Assembly (NCBI GenBank): GCA_963820035.1
Contig: CAWFYK010000009.1
Coordinates: 558,001 to 622,000 of the forward strand
DNA: 64,000 nt
Origin: JAWWPG01 sp963820035
GTDB lineage: Bacteria > Actinomycetota > Actinomycetes > Propionibacteriales > Nocardioidaceae
Direction: 5' to 3'
The notes under the pieces are model-generated. The model did not search any database. It was not told the origin of the DNA and saw only the letters and a list, made by a program, of their open reading frames with translations. Below are positions 34,736-43,059 of this stretch, one piece after another (within the stretch, counting starts at the first letter, position 1; the number at the start of each line of letters is the position of its first letter). The position numbers and the translations under genes are program-made.

Positions 34736-34759
34736 ATCCACCGATCTCTCCCGGTGGAT
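34736..34759 (-). promoter_or_regulatory. hairpin in the pckG leader
   Basis: ATCCACCG and CGGTGGAT form a perfect 8-bp stem with an 8-base loop, about 75 bp upstream of the pckG start. It may be an RNA leader element or an operator for a dimeric regulator. No role can be assigned from sequence. Confidence 0.5.
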
Positions 34760-34808
34760 GATGTGAGACACGTTACGCCCGGCGGCGTATCATGCGCTAA
34801 CAGATGAC

Positions 34809-34826
34809 TTGTGAACCAGGTCACAA
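34809..34826. promoter_or_regulatory. CRP-type binding site upstream of pckG
   Basis: TTGTGA-N6-TCACAA is a perfect 6-bp inverted repeat that contains the full CRP consensus TGTGA-N6-TCACA, which also fits actinobacterial CRP homologues (mycobacterial Rv3676 type). It lies about 148 bp upstream of pckG and 119 bp upstream of tRNA-Arg on the other strand; pckG is the more likely target. Confidence 0.7.
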
Positions 34827-34944
34827 ACCCCAGGTTGCGCTGCCGCGGCGGGCTGTCGACCTTGTCGTTTCGCCTCGGTCGCACCCTCAGGCTAGACTCA
34901 CTCGTCGCGTCGGATCCGGGTTTGCCCGTATGACGCGAAGCCCA

Positions 34945-35020
34945 GCGCTCGTAGCTCAACGGATAGAGCATCTGACTACGGATCAGAAGGTTGGGGGTTC
35001 GAATCCCTCCGAGCGCGCCA
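34945..35020 (+). tRNA. tRNA-Arg (anticodon ACG)
   Basis: 76 nt including an encoded CCA. Acceptor GCGCTCG with CGAGCGC, D-arm GCTCAACGGATAGAGC, anticodon stem TCTGA/TCAGA with loop CTACGGA giving anticodon ACG (wobble A to inosine in the mature tRNA, reading CGN), T-arm with GGTTCGAATCC. Unlike the two tRNA-Ser genes, the CCA tail is encoded. Confidence 0.97.
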
Positions 35021-35139
35021 ACAAGAACCAGGGCGTCTATCCGGCGCTGTGGGGGTGCATCCATCCGCACCAGTGGGCGTGCCAGAGCAGAGGCATTCTC
35101 GGTTGCCGCTCCTTGACCGGGAGTGGCAGCATCCGTCGG

Positions 35140-35730
35140 GTGACCTTCGCGGTGCGTCCCGAGCGGTCCGCCGATGCCGAGTCCGTACGACGCGTGCTGG
35201 CGGCGGCGTTCGGCCAGGACGACCCGGCCAACGGGGTTGAGGTGGCTGATCTCTGGGATCGGCTGGGCCGCCACCGGCGCAACGGTCTGGTCGCCGTGGA
35301 TCGTGGTGTCGTGGTTGGACACGTCGGGCTCAGCCGGGCCTGGGTGGACGCCCGCCGAGAGTTGGTGGAGGTGTGGGTGCTGAGCCCGCTGGGTGTGCTG
35401 CCTGAGCGCCAGCAGGCTGGCCTGGGTACGGCGCTGGTGGCGTCGGCGGTCGAGATGGCCCGGGGCAGTGGCGTCCCCGCGCTGTTCCTCGAGGGCAGCC
35501 CCGTCTTCTACGATGCCCGCGGCTTCGAGCGGGCCGACCTGCACGGCTTCTTGCCCGCCGCGCTGGAACGAACGCCACGTCCGGGCTTCCAGGTCGCGGT
35601 GTTCGAGACGCACGAACCGTGGATGACAGGACAGCTCATCTACCCGGACGTCTGGTGGGAGCAGGGCCGCGCGGGGCTGCGCGACCCCCACGTGGCCGAG
35701 GCGGAGGGGCTGTGCGCCGACCTGGGCTGA
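35140..35730 (+). CDS. GNAT-family N-acetyltransferase
   Basis: 196 residues from GTG 35140, where the conserved VRPERSADAESVRRVLAAAF begins. Motif A reads LSPLGVLPERQQAGLGTALV and is followed by ALFLEGSPVFYDARGFER, typical of the YhbS-like subgroup. A tail ending in YPDVWWEQGRAGLRDPH is also usual there. Substrate unknown. It is a single gene 120 bp after tRNA-Arg. Confidence 0.9.
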   Translation: MTFAVRPERSADAESVRRVLAAAFGQDDPANGVEVADLWDRLGRHRRNGLVAVDRGVVVGHVGLSRAWVDARRELVEVWVLSPLGVLPERQQAGLGTALVASAVEMARGSGVPALFLEGSPVFYDARGFERADLHGFLPAALERTPRPGFQVAVFETHEPWMTGQLIYPDVWWEQGRAGLRDPHVAEAEGLCADLG

Positions 35731-35824
35731 TTCGAAGACCGGGGGGAGGCCGCGGGATTTCCGATGCTCACCGCGGCTGTTGCTCGATCCAGGGTCGCGG
35801 TCGGCGCCCAGCCGCTCGTCAGGC

Positions 35825-36157
35825 TCAGAGCTGCAGGATCCTCGCGGATACGAGGTAGGCCGCGGAGGCGCCCTCAGGGTTGTGGAGATCCCCAGGACTC
35901 GACAGCGTTGCTTGCGAACGAGCGCGTACCGCGGCGCCGGGATCCGCAGCCACGAGATCGACGCACAGCCCGGCGACGACGGCATGAGCGTCGTGTTCGT
36001 CGAGACCGTCGAGTGCGAGGCCGTTGTAGAGCAGGGTCGCCGCCTCGAGGAACACCTCACGGGCCAGCTCGAGATCCAACTCCGGCCGTGCCTCGGCCAC
36101 CGACTCTGCGGTGGCCAGAAACTGGTCGAACGGTGGGAGTAGGGCGCTGGTCGACAT
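35825..36157 (-). CDS. hypothetical protein
   Basis: 110 residues. Mostly helical and acidic: LLPPFDQFLATAESVAEARP, LDLELAREVFLEAATLLYNG and DEHDAHAVVAGLCVDLVAAD. No motif or family is recognised. Codon use is compatible with a real gene, and no longer ORF competes on the other strand with better character. Convergent with the acetyltransferase gene before it. Confidence 0.55.
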   Translation of the reverse strand: MSTSALLPPFDQFLATAESVAEARPELDLELAREVFLEAATLLYNGLALDGLDEHDAHAVVAGLCVDLVAADPGAAVRARSQATLSSPGDLHNPEGASAAYLVSARILQL

Positions 36158-36363
36158 GGCGGGAGCCTCTCAACGCGTAGCCGTCCTGGCAAGCGGATAT
36201 GGCGTCCGGTCCGCCTCACGATCCGATCGCCAGGGCGGCGGGAGCGAGGAAGAAACCGCGTTGCCGGCTGGTCGCGGTGGCGCCTAGCGTTGCATGCCTG
36301 TTGGGCAGGTGAGGATATGCCCTGCCTGCGGTCTGAGCCACCAGACGAGAGGTGCCGAACACC

Positions 36364-37086
36364 ATGACGTTGAACCTGGTCGCACTCTGCTTCGATGCGA
36401 ACGACCCACGTTCGTTAGCTCGCTTCTGGGCCGGCGTGTTGGGTTGGGAGATGACCGATGAGGCCCCAGACGGGTTCGCGCTGCTCCCGAGCGATGACAC
36501 CGGGTTCCGGATCGAGTTCTTCCCGACGGAGGCGCAGAAGGTCGGGCAGAACCAGATGCACTTCGACCTGACCAGTGCCTCGCTCGAGGAACAGCAGCTG
36601 ACCGTGATGCGGGCGATCGAGCTCGGTGGCCGGCATATCGACGTCGGTCAGCTTCCCGAAGATCCGCACGTGGTGCTTGCTGATCCCGAAGGCAACGAGT
36701 TCTGCGTGATCGAGCCGGGCAACAACTTCCTGGCGGAGTGCGGCTTCATCGGAGCGCTCGCGAGCGACGGTTCGCAGCAGGTCGGGTACTTCTGGAGCGA
36801 GGCTCTGGGCTGGCCATTGGTCTGGGACCAGGACCAGGAGACCGCGATCCGCTCGCCGCTCGGAGGCCCCAAGATCACCTGGGGTGGGCCGCCACTGGAG
36901 CCCAAGACCGGGAAGTATCGGCTGCACTTCGATCTCGCGCCACCTGCGGACGGTGACCAGCAAGCGGAGGTGGAGCGGCTGATCTCGCTCGGGGCGACGC
37001 GAGTCGACATCGGTCAAGGCGATGTCAGCTGGGAAGTGATGGCCGATCCCGACGGCCATGAGTTCTGCGTGCTGACCCCCCGATAG
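36364..37086 (+). CDS. two-domain VOC (glyoxalase-like) protein
   Basis: 240 residues from ATG 36364 (GTG 36352 is possible). Two copies of the Glyoxalase_6 domain in tandem: the first ends VLADPEGNEFCVIEPG near residue 118, the second ends VMADPDGHEFCVLTPR at the C-terminus, and each contains an H-F-D-L strand (QMHFDLTSA and RLHFDLAPP). Single-chain pseudo-dimers of this kind replace the homodimer of short VOC proteins. Substrate unknown; related single-domain proteins are encoded at 19.7 and 40.3 kb. Confidence 0.88.
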   Translation: MTLNLVALCFDANDPRSLARFWAGVLGWEMTDEAPDGFALLPSDDTGFRIEFFPTEAQKVGQNQMHFDLTSASLEEQQLTVMRAIELGGRHIDVGQLPEDPHVVLADPEGNEFCVIEPGNNFLAECGFIGALASDGSQQVGYFWSEALGWPLVWDQDQETAIRSPLGGPKITWGGPPLEPKTGKYRLHFDLAPPADGDQQAEVERLISLGATRVDIGQGDVSWEVMADPDGHEFCVLTPR

Positions 37087-37109
37087 CGCGACGGCTCGTC
37101 GTACAGCGC

Positions 37110-38237
37110 ATGCCTGGGTTGGCACAGTCGGTCCTGTGGATCGGTGGCGCGTCCGGGGCTGGCAAGTCCGTCGCCGCGTGGGCGCTCTTCGAGGCGCTCG
37201 CCGAAGCCGGGGCTCGGGTGGGCTTCGTTGACATCGACCAGCTCGGGATGCTCTATCCCGCGAGCGGCGATGACCCGGAGCGCCACAATCTCAGGGAGGA
37301 GGCGCTGGTCGCGCTCGCGCCTGGCTACGCAGCGGCGGGGGCGCAGGTCCTTCTCGTGTCAGGAGTGATGGAGCCTCGCGTCGGCCCCGCCGCCGCCATG
37401 GCCTCGGAACTGAATCTGACGCTGAGTGTGCTGCTGGCCGATCCCGCGGTGCTGCGGGAGCGCATCCTGGCTCGAGGCTGGGACCAGGACGAGGCCGAGC
37501 AGACCGTGGCCGAGAACACCGCACTACGCGAGGCGACGTTCGTGGACGACCGCATCGAGACCGCAGGACTCTCGATCGCCCAAACCGTCGAACGGCTCAG
37601 AACATCGGTCCGCTTGGTCGGGTCGCCGCGCGTTGTGAGGCCTGCCGTCCGCTCGGTGCGCTCGCCCGCTGAGCTAGGTGTTGTCGTGGTGACGGGGCCC
37701 CGTGCCGTGGGTTCGTCCACGGTGGGATTCGGGCTGGCGATGGAGCGGTGGCGGGCGGGTCTGCGCACCGGGTTCGTCGATCTGCAACAGCTCGCGTTCC
37801 TCGCCGGCCACGGTTCGGCCCGGAACAGCGACCCTGCCCTCGCGAGCATGCAGTTCGCGGTGATGCACGGGCTCCTGGCCGCCCGCGGTGCCGGTCTTCT
37901 CGTCGCCGGCGGTCACCTGGGACGCGCCGAGCGGCCAATCCTGAGGAGCTCCCTCCCCATGGCACGTGTCACTGTCGTCCGACTTCGTGCCGACGCCACG
38001 ACGTACGACGCGCATGTGCGCGACCGGATGGATGGCAGCGCCGCCCGCCTTGCCGGCGACGACCTCCTCGGCGCCGACGCCGAATATCAAGCTGCTGTGG
38101 TCGCCGCCGCGATCGCCGAGCAGGATCATCTCGACGCCGAGGCGCACGACGATGCCGTCCTCGATGTCACCGGCCGGAGTCCCGCCGATGTCGTGATTGA
38201 GCTCCAACGCCTCGTCACGTCACGGCACCCGTCGTGA
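37110..38237 (+). CDS. tandem P-loop kinase-like protein
   Basis: 375 residues. The first half has a standard Walker A, LWIGGASGAGKSVAAWALFE, followed by VGFVDIDQLGMLYPASGDDP. The second half repeats the plan: VVVVTGPRAVGSSTVGFGLA then TGFVDLQQLAFLAGHGSARN. The second P-loop has lost the lysine (AVGSST instead of GAGKS), so it is probably a non-catalytic duplicate. It resembles nucleoside/shikimate-type small kinases; the substrate is unknown. It follows the VOC gene by 23 bp. Confidence 0.82.
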   Translation: MPGLAQSVLWIGGASGAGKSVAAWALFEALAEAGARVGFVDIDQLGMLYPASGDDPERHNLREEALVALAPGYAAAGAQVLLVSGVMEPRVGPAAAMASELNLTLSVLLADPAVLRERILARGWDQDEAEQTVAENTALREATFVDDRIETAGLSIAQTVERLRTSVRLVGSPRVVRPAVRSVRSPAELGVVVVTGPRAVGSSTVGFGLAMERWRAGLRTGFVDLQQLAFLAGHGSARNSDPALASMQFAVMHGLLAARGAGLLVAGGHLGRAERPILRSSLPMARVTVVRLRADATTYDAHVRDRMDGSAARLAGDDLLGADAEYQAAVVAAAIAEQDHLDAEAHDDAVLDVTGRSPADVVIELQRLVTSRHPS

Positions 38238-38261
38238 CGCTGTCTCGTTGAATGACCTTGC

Positions 38262-39065
38262 ATGCCTGGTATGTCTGGACGGGTGCGAGTCGCCGTCTTC
38301 TCCGATGTCCATGGAAACGTCGTCGCACTCGATGCGGTCATCCAGGCTGCCCGAGACGAGGGGGTCGAGAAGTTCTGGTGTCTTGGCGACGCGGTGGCTC
38401 ACGGGCCACGCCCGGTCGAGGTGGTCGCGCGGCTGCGAGACCTCGTCAGCCTCAGATGCATTCGGGGCAATACGGATCGGTACGTCCTGACGGGCGACCT
38501 CGGTGGCATCATTCCTGCGATCGACCACCCACACACCGCAGAGGAGTGGCGCGTCTTGGCGGACGCTCGCGAGTCGTTCGCCTGGACCCGAGGCTGCCTG
38601 GTCGGTGGCGGTCAGCTCGAGTGGCTCGCCGGACTGCCCCTTGAGCAGCGAGTCGACCTTCCTGATGGCACTCGTGCGCTCCTCGTGCACGCCTCTCCGG
38701 GGCGCGATGATGGGCCCGGCATGAGCGCGGACCAGAGCGACGAGGCTCTTGCCGAGGCAGGTTTCACGGGCGCCGAGGCAGACCTCATTCTGGTAGGCCA
38801 CACTCACGTGCCCGGTGAACGCGAGATCGCAAGGCGCCACCTGGTGAACCCCGGCCCGGTCAGCCTCCCGCGCACGTCAGACGACCTGGCCCGGTGGGCA
38901 GTTCTCGAGGCGACGACGGTCGGCTACACCGTCGAACCTCGCACGGTCCGTTACGACCTAGCGCGCGTGGTGGACGACCTCGCTCGTCAGCGACACCCTG
39001 CGAGCCATTGGCTCGCTGCGAAGATGACGTCCGGCGCGGTCGCTCCGTTGCGCGGGTTGTTCTGA
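38262..39065 (+). CDS. metallophosphoesterase (YfcE/YmdB-like)
   Basis: 267 residues; ATG 38262, 38271 or GTG 38283 could each be the start. Metal-binding motifs: AVFSDVHGNVVALDAVI, CLGDAVAHGPRP, IRGNTDRYV, LLVHASPG and LVGHTHVPGE. This set defines a two-metal calcineurin-like phosphoesterase of the group that includes small phosphodiesterases. It starts 24 bp after the kinase-like gene and is likely cotranscribed. Substrate unknown. Confidence 0.9.
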   Translation: MPGMSGRVRVAVFSDVHGNVVALDAVIQAARDEGVEKFWCLGDAVAHGPRPVEVVARLRDLVSLRCIRGNTDRYVLTGDLGGIIPAIDHPHTAEEWRVLADARESFAWTRGCLVGGGQLEWLAGLPLEQRVDLPDGTRALLVHASPGRDDGPGMSADQSDEALAEAGFTGAEADLILVGHTHVPGEREIARRHLVNPGPVSLPRTSDDLARWAVLEATTVGYTVEPRTVRYDLARVVDDLARQRHPASHWLAAKMTSGAVAPLRGLF

Positions 39066-39082
39066 CTAGTACCCGTTACCCG

Positions 39083-40114
39083 TTACGCCGTGCAGAGCTC
39101 GGCGGTGCGCTCGAGGACGGCGCGCCCGGCGGACTCGGTACGTCGGCCGAGTCCGCACGCGGCTGAGATCGCCACCTCCCGCTCGAGCAGGGTCTCGATC
39201 AGCTCACGGATCACCAGCTGGTCACCGAGGGACTGTGACTCGTGTGCGAAGCCCGCTGCGAAACGCACGCGGGCGGGCAGCGCGAGCCGGGACAGCGGAG
39301 CATAGAAGGCCGCGTCCGTCGTAGCCGGCTGGTCCGCAGCAGAGAAGGGAGCGTGCAGGATCTCGAGCGGCCGGTCCGCGGGCCAGCCGCGCAGAATCTC
39401 GTTGGCCAGCAACACCAGCGGTGTCACATCGCTCATCGTGCCGAACGCGCGGTTGTTCATGTCGCCGAGGCAGAGGTGGACACCGAAGCGGGTGCCTGCC
39501 GGCGAGGCCAGCGCAATCGTCGTGGTGGACCTCGCCAACAACCGCGCCAACGCCGGTCGGGCGGCCGCAGGTGCCTTCGCCAACAGGACGAGCTCGGCGG
39601 GAACCTCGATCTGGAAGAGCGTCTCGGGGCCGGTGATCTCCCCGACCGCGCGGATCTCGGCAAGTGTCGCCTCGGTGAATGCCCGTTGGTGGCGCAAGGC
39701 CCCGACCGGTCCCAGCGTGAACATCGCCAGATCGAAGTCGCCGGGCACCCCCTCCTGGAAGACCAGATCCGGTCGCGCCGCAGCGTCCCGGGCGCGTTCG
39801 AAAGCGGGGAAGCTGGCGCGAACCGCGTCAACGTGCCCGAAGTCAAGCGACGCACCGAACAACCGATGTCCCTTGCGGATCTTGAAGATCGGCACCTTGT
39901 CGTAGTCGGACCAGTCCCCCTCCTTGCGAATCTCCAGGTCTGGGTGGTCGCGCAGTCCCTCGATGATCGAGATGATCCAGTTGCGCCGCTCGCCGGTCTC
40001 CCCGTCCGGCAGGGTTCGAAGGCAGGGCCCGAGCAGCTCCAGCGCCGTCGTCATCGCCGCCGACGGGGTTGCGCCCGGCAGGCTTCCCACCAGATGAGCC
40101 TCGCGATCAGCCAT
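39083..40114 (-). CDS. UROD/MetE-like superfamily protein
   Basis: 343 residues from ATG 40114. The start HLVGSLPGATPSAAMTTALE and later GVHLCLGDMNNRAFG resemble the cobalamin-independent methionine synthase barrel, as does the final ISAACGLGRR, where MetE has its zinc cysteine. The histidine and cysteine ligands of true MetE are only partly matched. A methyltransferase or decarboxylase-like barrel with another substrate is likely. Homologues I can recall are annotated as hypothetical. Confidence 0.65.
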   Translation of the reverse strand: MADREAHLVGSLPGATPSAAMTTALELLGPCLRTLPDGETGERRNWIISIIEGLRDHPDLEIRKEGDWSDYDKVPIFKIRKGHRLFGASLDFGHVDAVRASFPAFERARDAAARPDLVFQEGVPGDFDLAMFTLGPVGALRHQRAFTEATLAEIRAVGEITGPETLFQIEVPAELVLLAKAPAAARPALARLLARSTTTIALASPAGTRFGVHLCLGDMNNRAFGTMSDVTPLVLLANEILRGWPADRPLEILHAPFSAADQPATTDAAFYAPLSRLALPARVRFAAGFAHESQSLGDQLVIRELIETLLEREVAISAACGLGRRTESAGRAVLERTAELCTA

Positions 40115-40320
40115 CACCGTCTCCCGTCGTCCGTGGTCGCCGTCCGCACAACACCGTATTCCGTCAGGGCATGGGATCACCCGCATCTCGAGCTGATGGT
40201 GATGCGCTGTTGCTTGCGCGCCCTGCATCCGCAACAGCGCGAGGCACCCACCCCGCCGCTGTTACGCTGCCGGGGCCGAGGAGCGACCTCATTGGGTCGG
40301 CTCCTACTGAAGGAGGCATA

Positions 40321-40650
40321 GTGCCGGACTTTCCTTCGATAACCCATGTCGCCGTCACGGCGACGGATCTCGACCGGAGCACCCGGTGGTACGCCGGGCT
40401 GTTCGGCGCCGACGCCGTACTCGACGGGGACGAGGAGGCCGGCGGCTTCCACCACACGGTGTTCGCCCTCGGCGGCGGACACCTGTTCGGCCTGCCTACG
40501 CATCCGCGCGGCACGGACGAACCCTTCGACGAGCACCACCCTGCTCTGGACCACGTCGCCTTCGCCTGCTCGGACCGGGGCGAGCTCGAGCAGTGGACGA
40601 CGCGACGGCTAGCGTCGTCTCACATCGTCGCTCTCGTCGCGGCGACGTGA
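40321..40650 (+). CDS. VOC-family protein, C-terminally truncated
   Basis: 109 residues, GTG start with AAGGAGG four bases upstream. The N-terminal domain half is normal for the family: THVAVTATDLDRSTRWYAGL, FHHTVFALGGG and HPALDHVAFACSDRGELEQW. After residue about 95 homology stops and the last 13 residues are unrelated, so the final beta strands with the usual DPDG..LE metal ligand are missing. The break coincides with an 8-bp inverted repeat (40596-40619). It may be a recent pseudogene. Confidence 0.7.
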   Translation: MPDFPSITHVAVTATDLDRSTRWYAGLFGADAVLDGDEEAGGFHHTVFALGGGHLFGLPTHPRGTDEPFDEHHPALDHVAFACSDRGELEQWTTRRLASSHIVALVAAT

Positions 40651-40663
40651 GGAGGAGATAGGG

Positions 40664-41506
40664 ATGTGCCGCTGGATCGCCTACTTGGGAGAGCCGTTGA
40701 AGCCGGCTGAGCTCATCCTCGACTCACCCCACTCGCTGGTCGCGCAGTCCCTGGACTCCCCGCTGGGGGCGGAGACCGTGAACGGCGACGGCTTCGGCTT
40801 CGGCTGGTATCCGACGAAGGACGCGCGCGAGCCCGGCCCGCACGTGTTTCGCAGCATCGAGCCCGCCTGGAACGACCAGAACCTTCGAGAGCTCACGCAG
40901 GCAATCGAGAGTCCCTTGTTCTTCAGCCATGTCCGAGCCGCTGCCGGTCCACCGATCCAGCAGACGAACTGCCATCCCTACCGCCACGACAACTGGCTGT
41001 TCATGCACAACGGCGCACTCGCCGACTTCCACGCGGTGAAGCGCGACCTGACCCTGGCTGTCGACCCGTCGCTCTACCCGAACATCCAGGGGACCACCGA
41101 CTCGGAGGTGCTGTTCTATCTGGCGCTGACGCTCGGCCTCACGCACGATCCGGTGGCGGGTATGACGAAGGCCATCCAGCACGTCGAGACCGTCGGCCAC
41201 CAGCATGGCGTGGAGTTCCCGATGCAGGGCACGGTCGCCGTCTCCGACGGCATCACCGTTTGGGCCTTCCGCTATTCATCGCAGGGGCGATCACGCACCC
41301 TGTTCCACTCGGTCGACATCGCGACGCTCGAGAAGATGTACCCGGAGCAGGCCAAGCTTCGCAACTTCGGCAAGCACGCCCACGTCGTGGTGTCCGAGCC
41401 GTTGAGCGACCTGCCCGGAGCCTTCGTCGAGGTGCCCGAGAGCTCTGTCGCGATCCTCGACTCGGCCGGCTACCATCACGCGCCCTTCCTCGACAGGGAC
41501 GCCTGA
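40664..41506 (+). CDS. class II glutamine amidotransferase-like hydrolase
   Basis: 280 residues, with GGAGGAGA upstream. Cys2 (MCRWIAYLGEP) becomes the N-terminal nucleophile after Met removal. NGDGFGFGWYPTKD, FSHVRAAAGPP, NCHPYRHDNWLFMHNGALAD and GTTDSEVLFYLAL are the YafJ-type GATase_6 motifs. The stand-alone domain lacks a synthase partner, so it probably hydrolyses an amide such as a gamma-glutamyl compound. It starts 13 bp after the truncated VOC gene. Confidence 0.92.
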   Translation: MCRWIAYLGEPLKPAELILDSPHSLVAQSLDSPLGAETVNGDGFGFGWYPTKDAREPGPHVFRSIEPAWNDQNLRELTQAIESPLFFSHVRAAAGPPIQQTNCHPYRHDNWLFMHNGALADFHAVKRDLTLAVDPSLYPNIQGTTDSEVLFYLALTLGLTHDPVAGMTKAIQHVETVGHQHGVEFPMQGTVAVSDGITVWAFRYSSQGRSRTLFHSVDIATLEKMYPEQAKLRNFGKHAHVVVSEPLSDLPGAFVEVPESSVAILDSAGYHHAPFLDRDA

Positions 41507-41582
41507 CGTACGACGCCCGGCCGCTGCACGAGTATGCGTCCGGCCGAGCGATTCGTCCGGCGTACCGCGCGGGTTTCTGCGC

Positions 41583-41999
41583 TCAGCCGACCGGACGAGT
41601 CCGGGAGGGCGGCACGTCCCGGCCGGAGCTCTCGGCCTCGTCGGCCTCCTCCTTGGTGGCGTGGACGGCGCCGTCGGCGTGCTCGGGCGGCCCGTAGACC
41701 GTGTAGAGCACCAACGGGTTGGGGCCGGTGTTCCGGAAGTTGTGCAGGGTCCCCGCAGGTACGGCCACAAGATCCCCCTGGGTGACGTGGGAGGTCTGAC
41801 CGTCGAGGTCGGACTCACCGGAGCCACTCACGAACGTGAGAATCTGGTCGGTGTCCTCATGCGTCTCGAGCCCGATCTCGCCGCCCGGCGGGATGGTCAT
41901 GATCACGAGCTGCGTGTGATCGCCGGTCCACAGGACCTGGCGGTAGTCCTCGCTCTGTTCGGCGATCGTGGCGATGGAGAAGTGCTGGCTGCCGGGCAT
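41583..41999 (-). CDS. cupin-domain protein
   Basis: 138 residues. A single conserved cupin barrel: PPGGEIGLETHEDTDQILTF (motif 1 with metal His/Glu) and GDLVAVPAGTLHNFRNTG (motif 2 with His). The charged tail (KEEADEAESSGRDVPPS) is probably disordered. Related proteins bind a divalent metal and act as isomerases, dioxygenases or storage proteins; the role here is unknown. Divergent from the ArsR-type gene. Confidence 0.88.
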   Translation of the reverse strand: MPGSQHFSIATIAEQSEDYRQVLWTGDHTQLVIMTIPPGGEIGLETHEDTDQILTFVSGSGESDLDGQTSHVTQGDLVAVPAGTLHNFRNTGPNPLVLYTVYGPPEHADGAVHATKEEADEAESSGRDVPPSRTRPVG

Positions 42000-42199
42000 G
42001 ATGTCCTCGTTCCGATGTCGAATGACTGCTGATCGGACCGGCGCCGCGGATGCGACCACCGCTCCCCTCGAGACTCACCCGAACACCGGGCCAGACACTA
42101 GAGGCATTGGTCCTTGCCTCCCAGGCCCGGGCTCCGCACCAGGACTTACCGAGTTGTCGGACGGTCTTGACGTGGGCCGCCCCGGGTGCCTAAGGTTAC

Positions 42200-42215
42200 T
42201 CAACCAAATGGTTGA
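42200..42215. promoter_or_regulatory. ArsR-type operator overlapping the start codon
   Basis: TCAACCA-AA-TGGTTGA, a perfect 7-bp inverted repeat with a 2-base centre. The ATG of the downstream ArsR-type gene begins at its base 9, so a bound repressor would cover the translation start and promoter region. Autoregulation is the expected function. Confidence 0.7.
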
Positions 42216-42567
42216 ATACGGAAAGCGACTGATGACGACGGACCTCGAACTCGCGTCGACCTTCGCGGCCCTGGGCGATCCGGTACGACGAGCGATCGTC
42301 GAGCGGCTCGCCGACGGGGACGCCACGGTCAACGAGCTCTCAGCGGGATTCCCGATCTCGCTGCAGGCGGTCTCCAAGCACATCAAGGTTCTCGAAGCCG
42401 CCGGCGTCGTCTCGCGGCGCAAGGTGGCGCAGACGCGGCCCGTCCATCTCGAGGCGGCTCCGCTCGCCCGCTCCGCCGACTGGCTCGAGTCGCACAGACG
42501 CCGCCTCGAGTCCCGCTACGAGCGGCTCGACGAGCTGCTCGCCCACCAGAAGAAGGACTCCCTATGA
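42208..42567 (+). CDS. ArsR-family regulator
   Basis: 119 residues from ATG 42208, which gives the MVEY N-terminus typical of this subgroup; ATG 42232 with GGAAAG upstream is an alternative. Winged helix: TFAALGDPVRRAIVERLADG, ATVNELSAGFPISLQAVSKH and IKVLEAAGVVSRR. No cysteine metal site is visible. These regulators are translationally coupled to SRPBCC proteins, as here (ATGA overlap), and control them through the palindrome at the start codon. The inducer is unknown. Confidence 0.88.
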   Translation: MVEYGKRLMTTDLELASTFAALGDPVRRAIVERLADGDATVNELSAGFPISLQAVSKHIKVLEAAGVVSRRKVAQTRPVHLEAAPLARSADWLESHRRRLESRYERLDELLAHQKKDSL

Positions 42568-43043
42568 CCAACACCCGCATCGTGACAGCAGACGCCGGAG
42601 AGCAGACGATCGCCTTCTCTCGTGAGTTCGCCGCGCCAGCGGCCCACGTCTTCGAGGCACATACCGACCCCGCTCTGCTCGCCCAGTGGACCGGGCCGCG
42701 CGGCACCGAGGTGGTGATGCGCGAGTTCGACGCCCGCACCGGCGGGAGCTGGAGCTACGTCGTCGTGGGGGAGGGCGGCGAGTGGGCGTTCCACGGCTCG
42801 TTCCACGAGGTCTCCGCACCTGGCCGCATCGTGCAGACGTTCGAGTATGACGGCGACCCAGGACACCCGAATCTTGAAGTGCTCACCTTCACCGACCTCG
42901 GTGGAGGTCGCAGCCGCATCGACGGGCTGTCGCTCTTCGTCTCCGTGGAGGACCGCGACGCCATGCTGAGCGGCATGGACAGCGGCATGGACGAGAACTT
43001 CGCGCGGCTCGACGAGCTCTTCGCGGCCAGAGCGGCGGTCTGA
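42564..43043 (+). CDS. SRPBCC (AHSA1-like) domain protein
   Basis: 159 residues. The START-like fold is indicated by FSREFAAPAAHVFEAHTDPA, LLAQWTGPRGTEVVMREFDA, WAFHGSFHEVSAPGRIVQTF and the terminal helix DENFARLDELFAARA. The family has a hydrophobic cavity and binds small lipophilic molecules. Coupled to the ArsR-type gene by a four-base overlap, so it is likely the regulated effector of that pair. Confidence 0.9.
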   Translation: MTNTRIVTADAGEQTIAFSREFAAPAAHVFEAHTDPALLAQWTGPRGTEVVMREFDARTGGSWSYVVVGEGGEWAFHGSFHEVSAPGRIVQTFEYDGDPGHPNLEVLTFTDLGGGRSRIDGLSLFVSVEDRDAMLSGMDSGMDENFARLDELFAARAAV

Positions 43044-43059
43044 CGGTGCCCGGCCGTCC

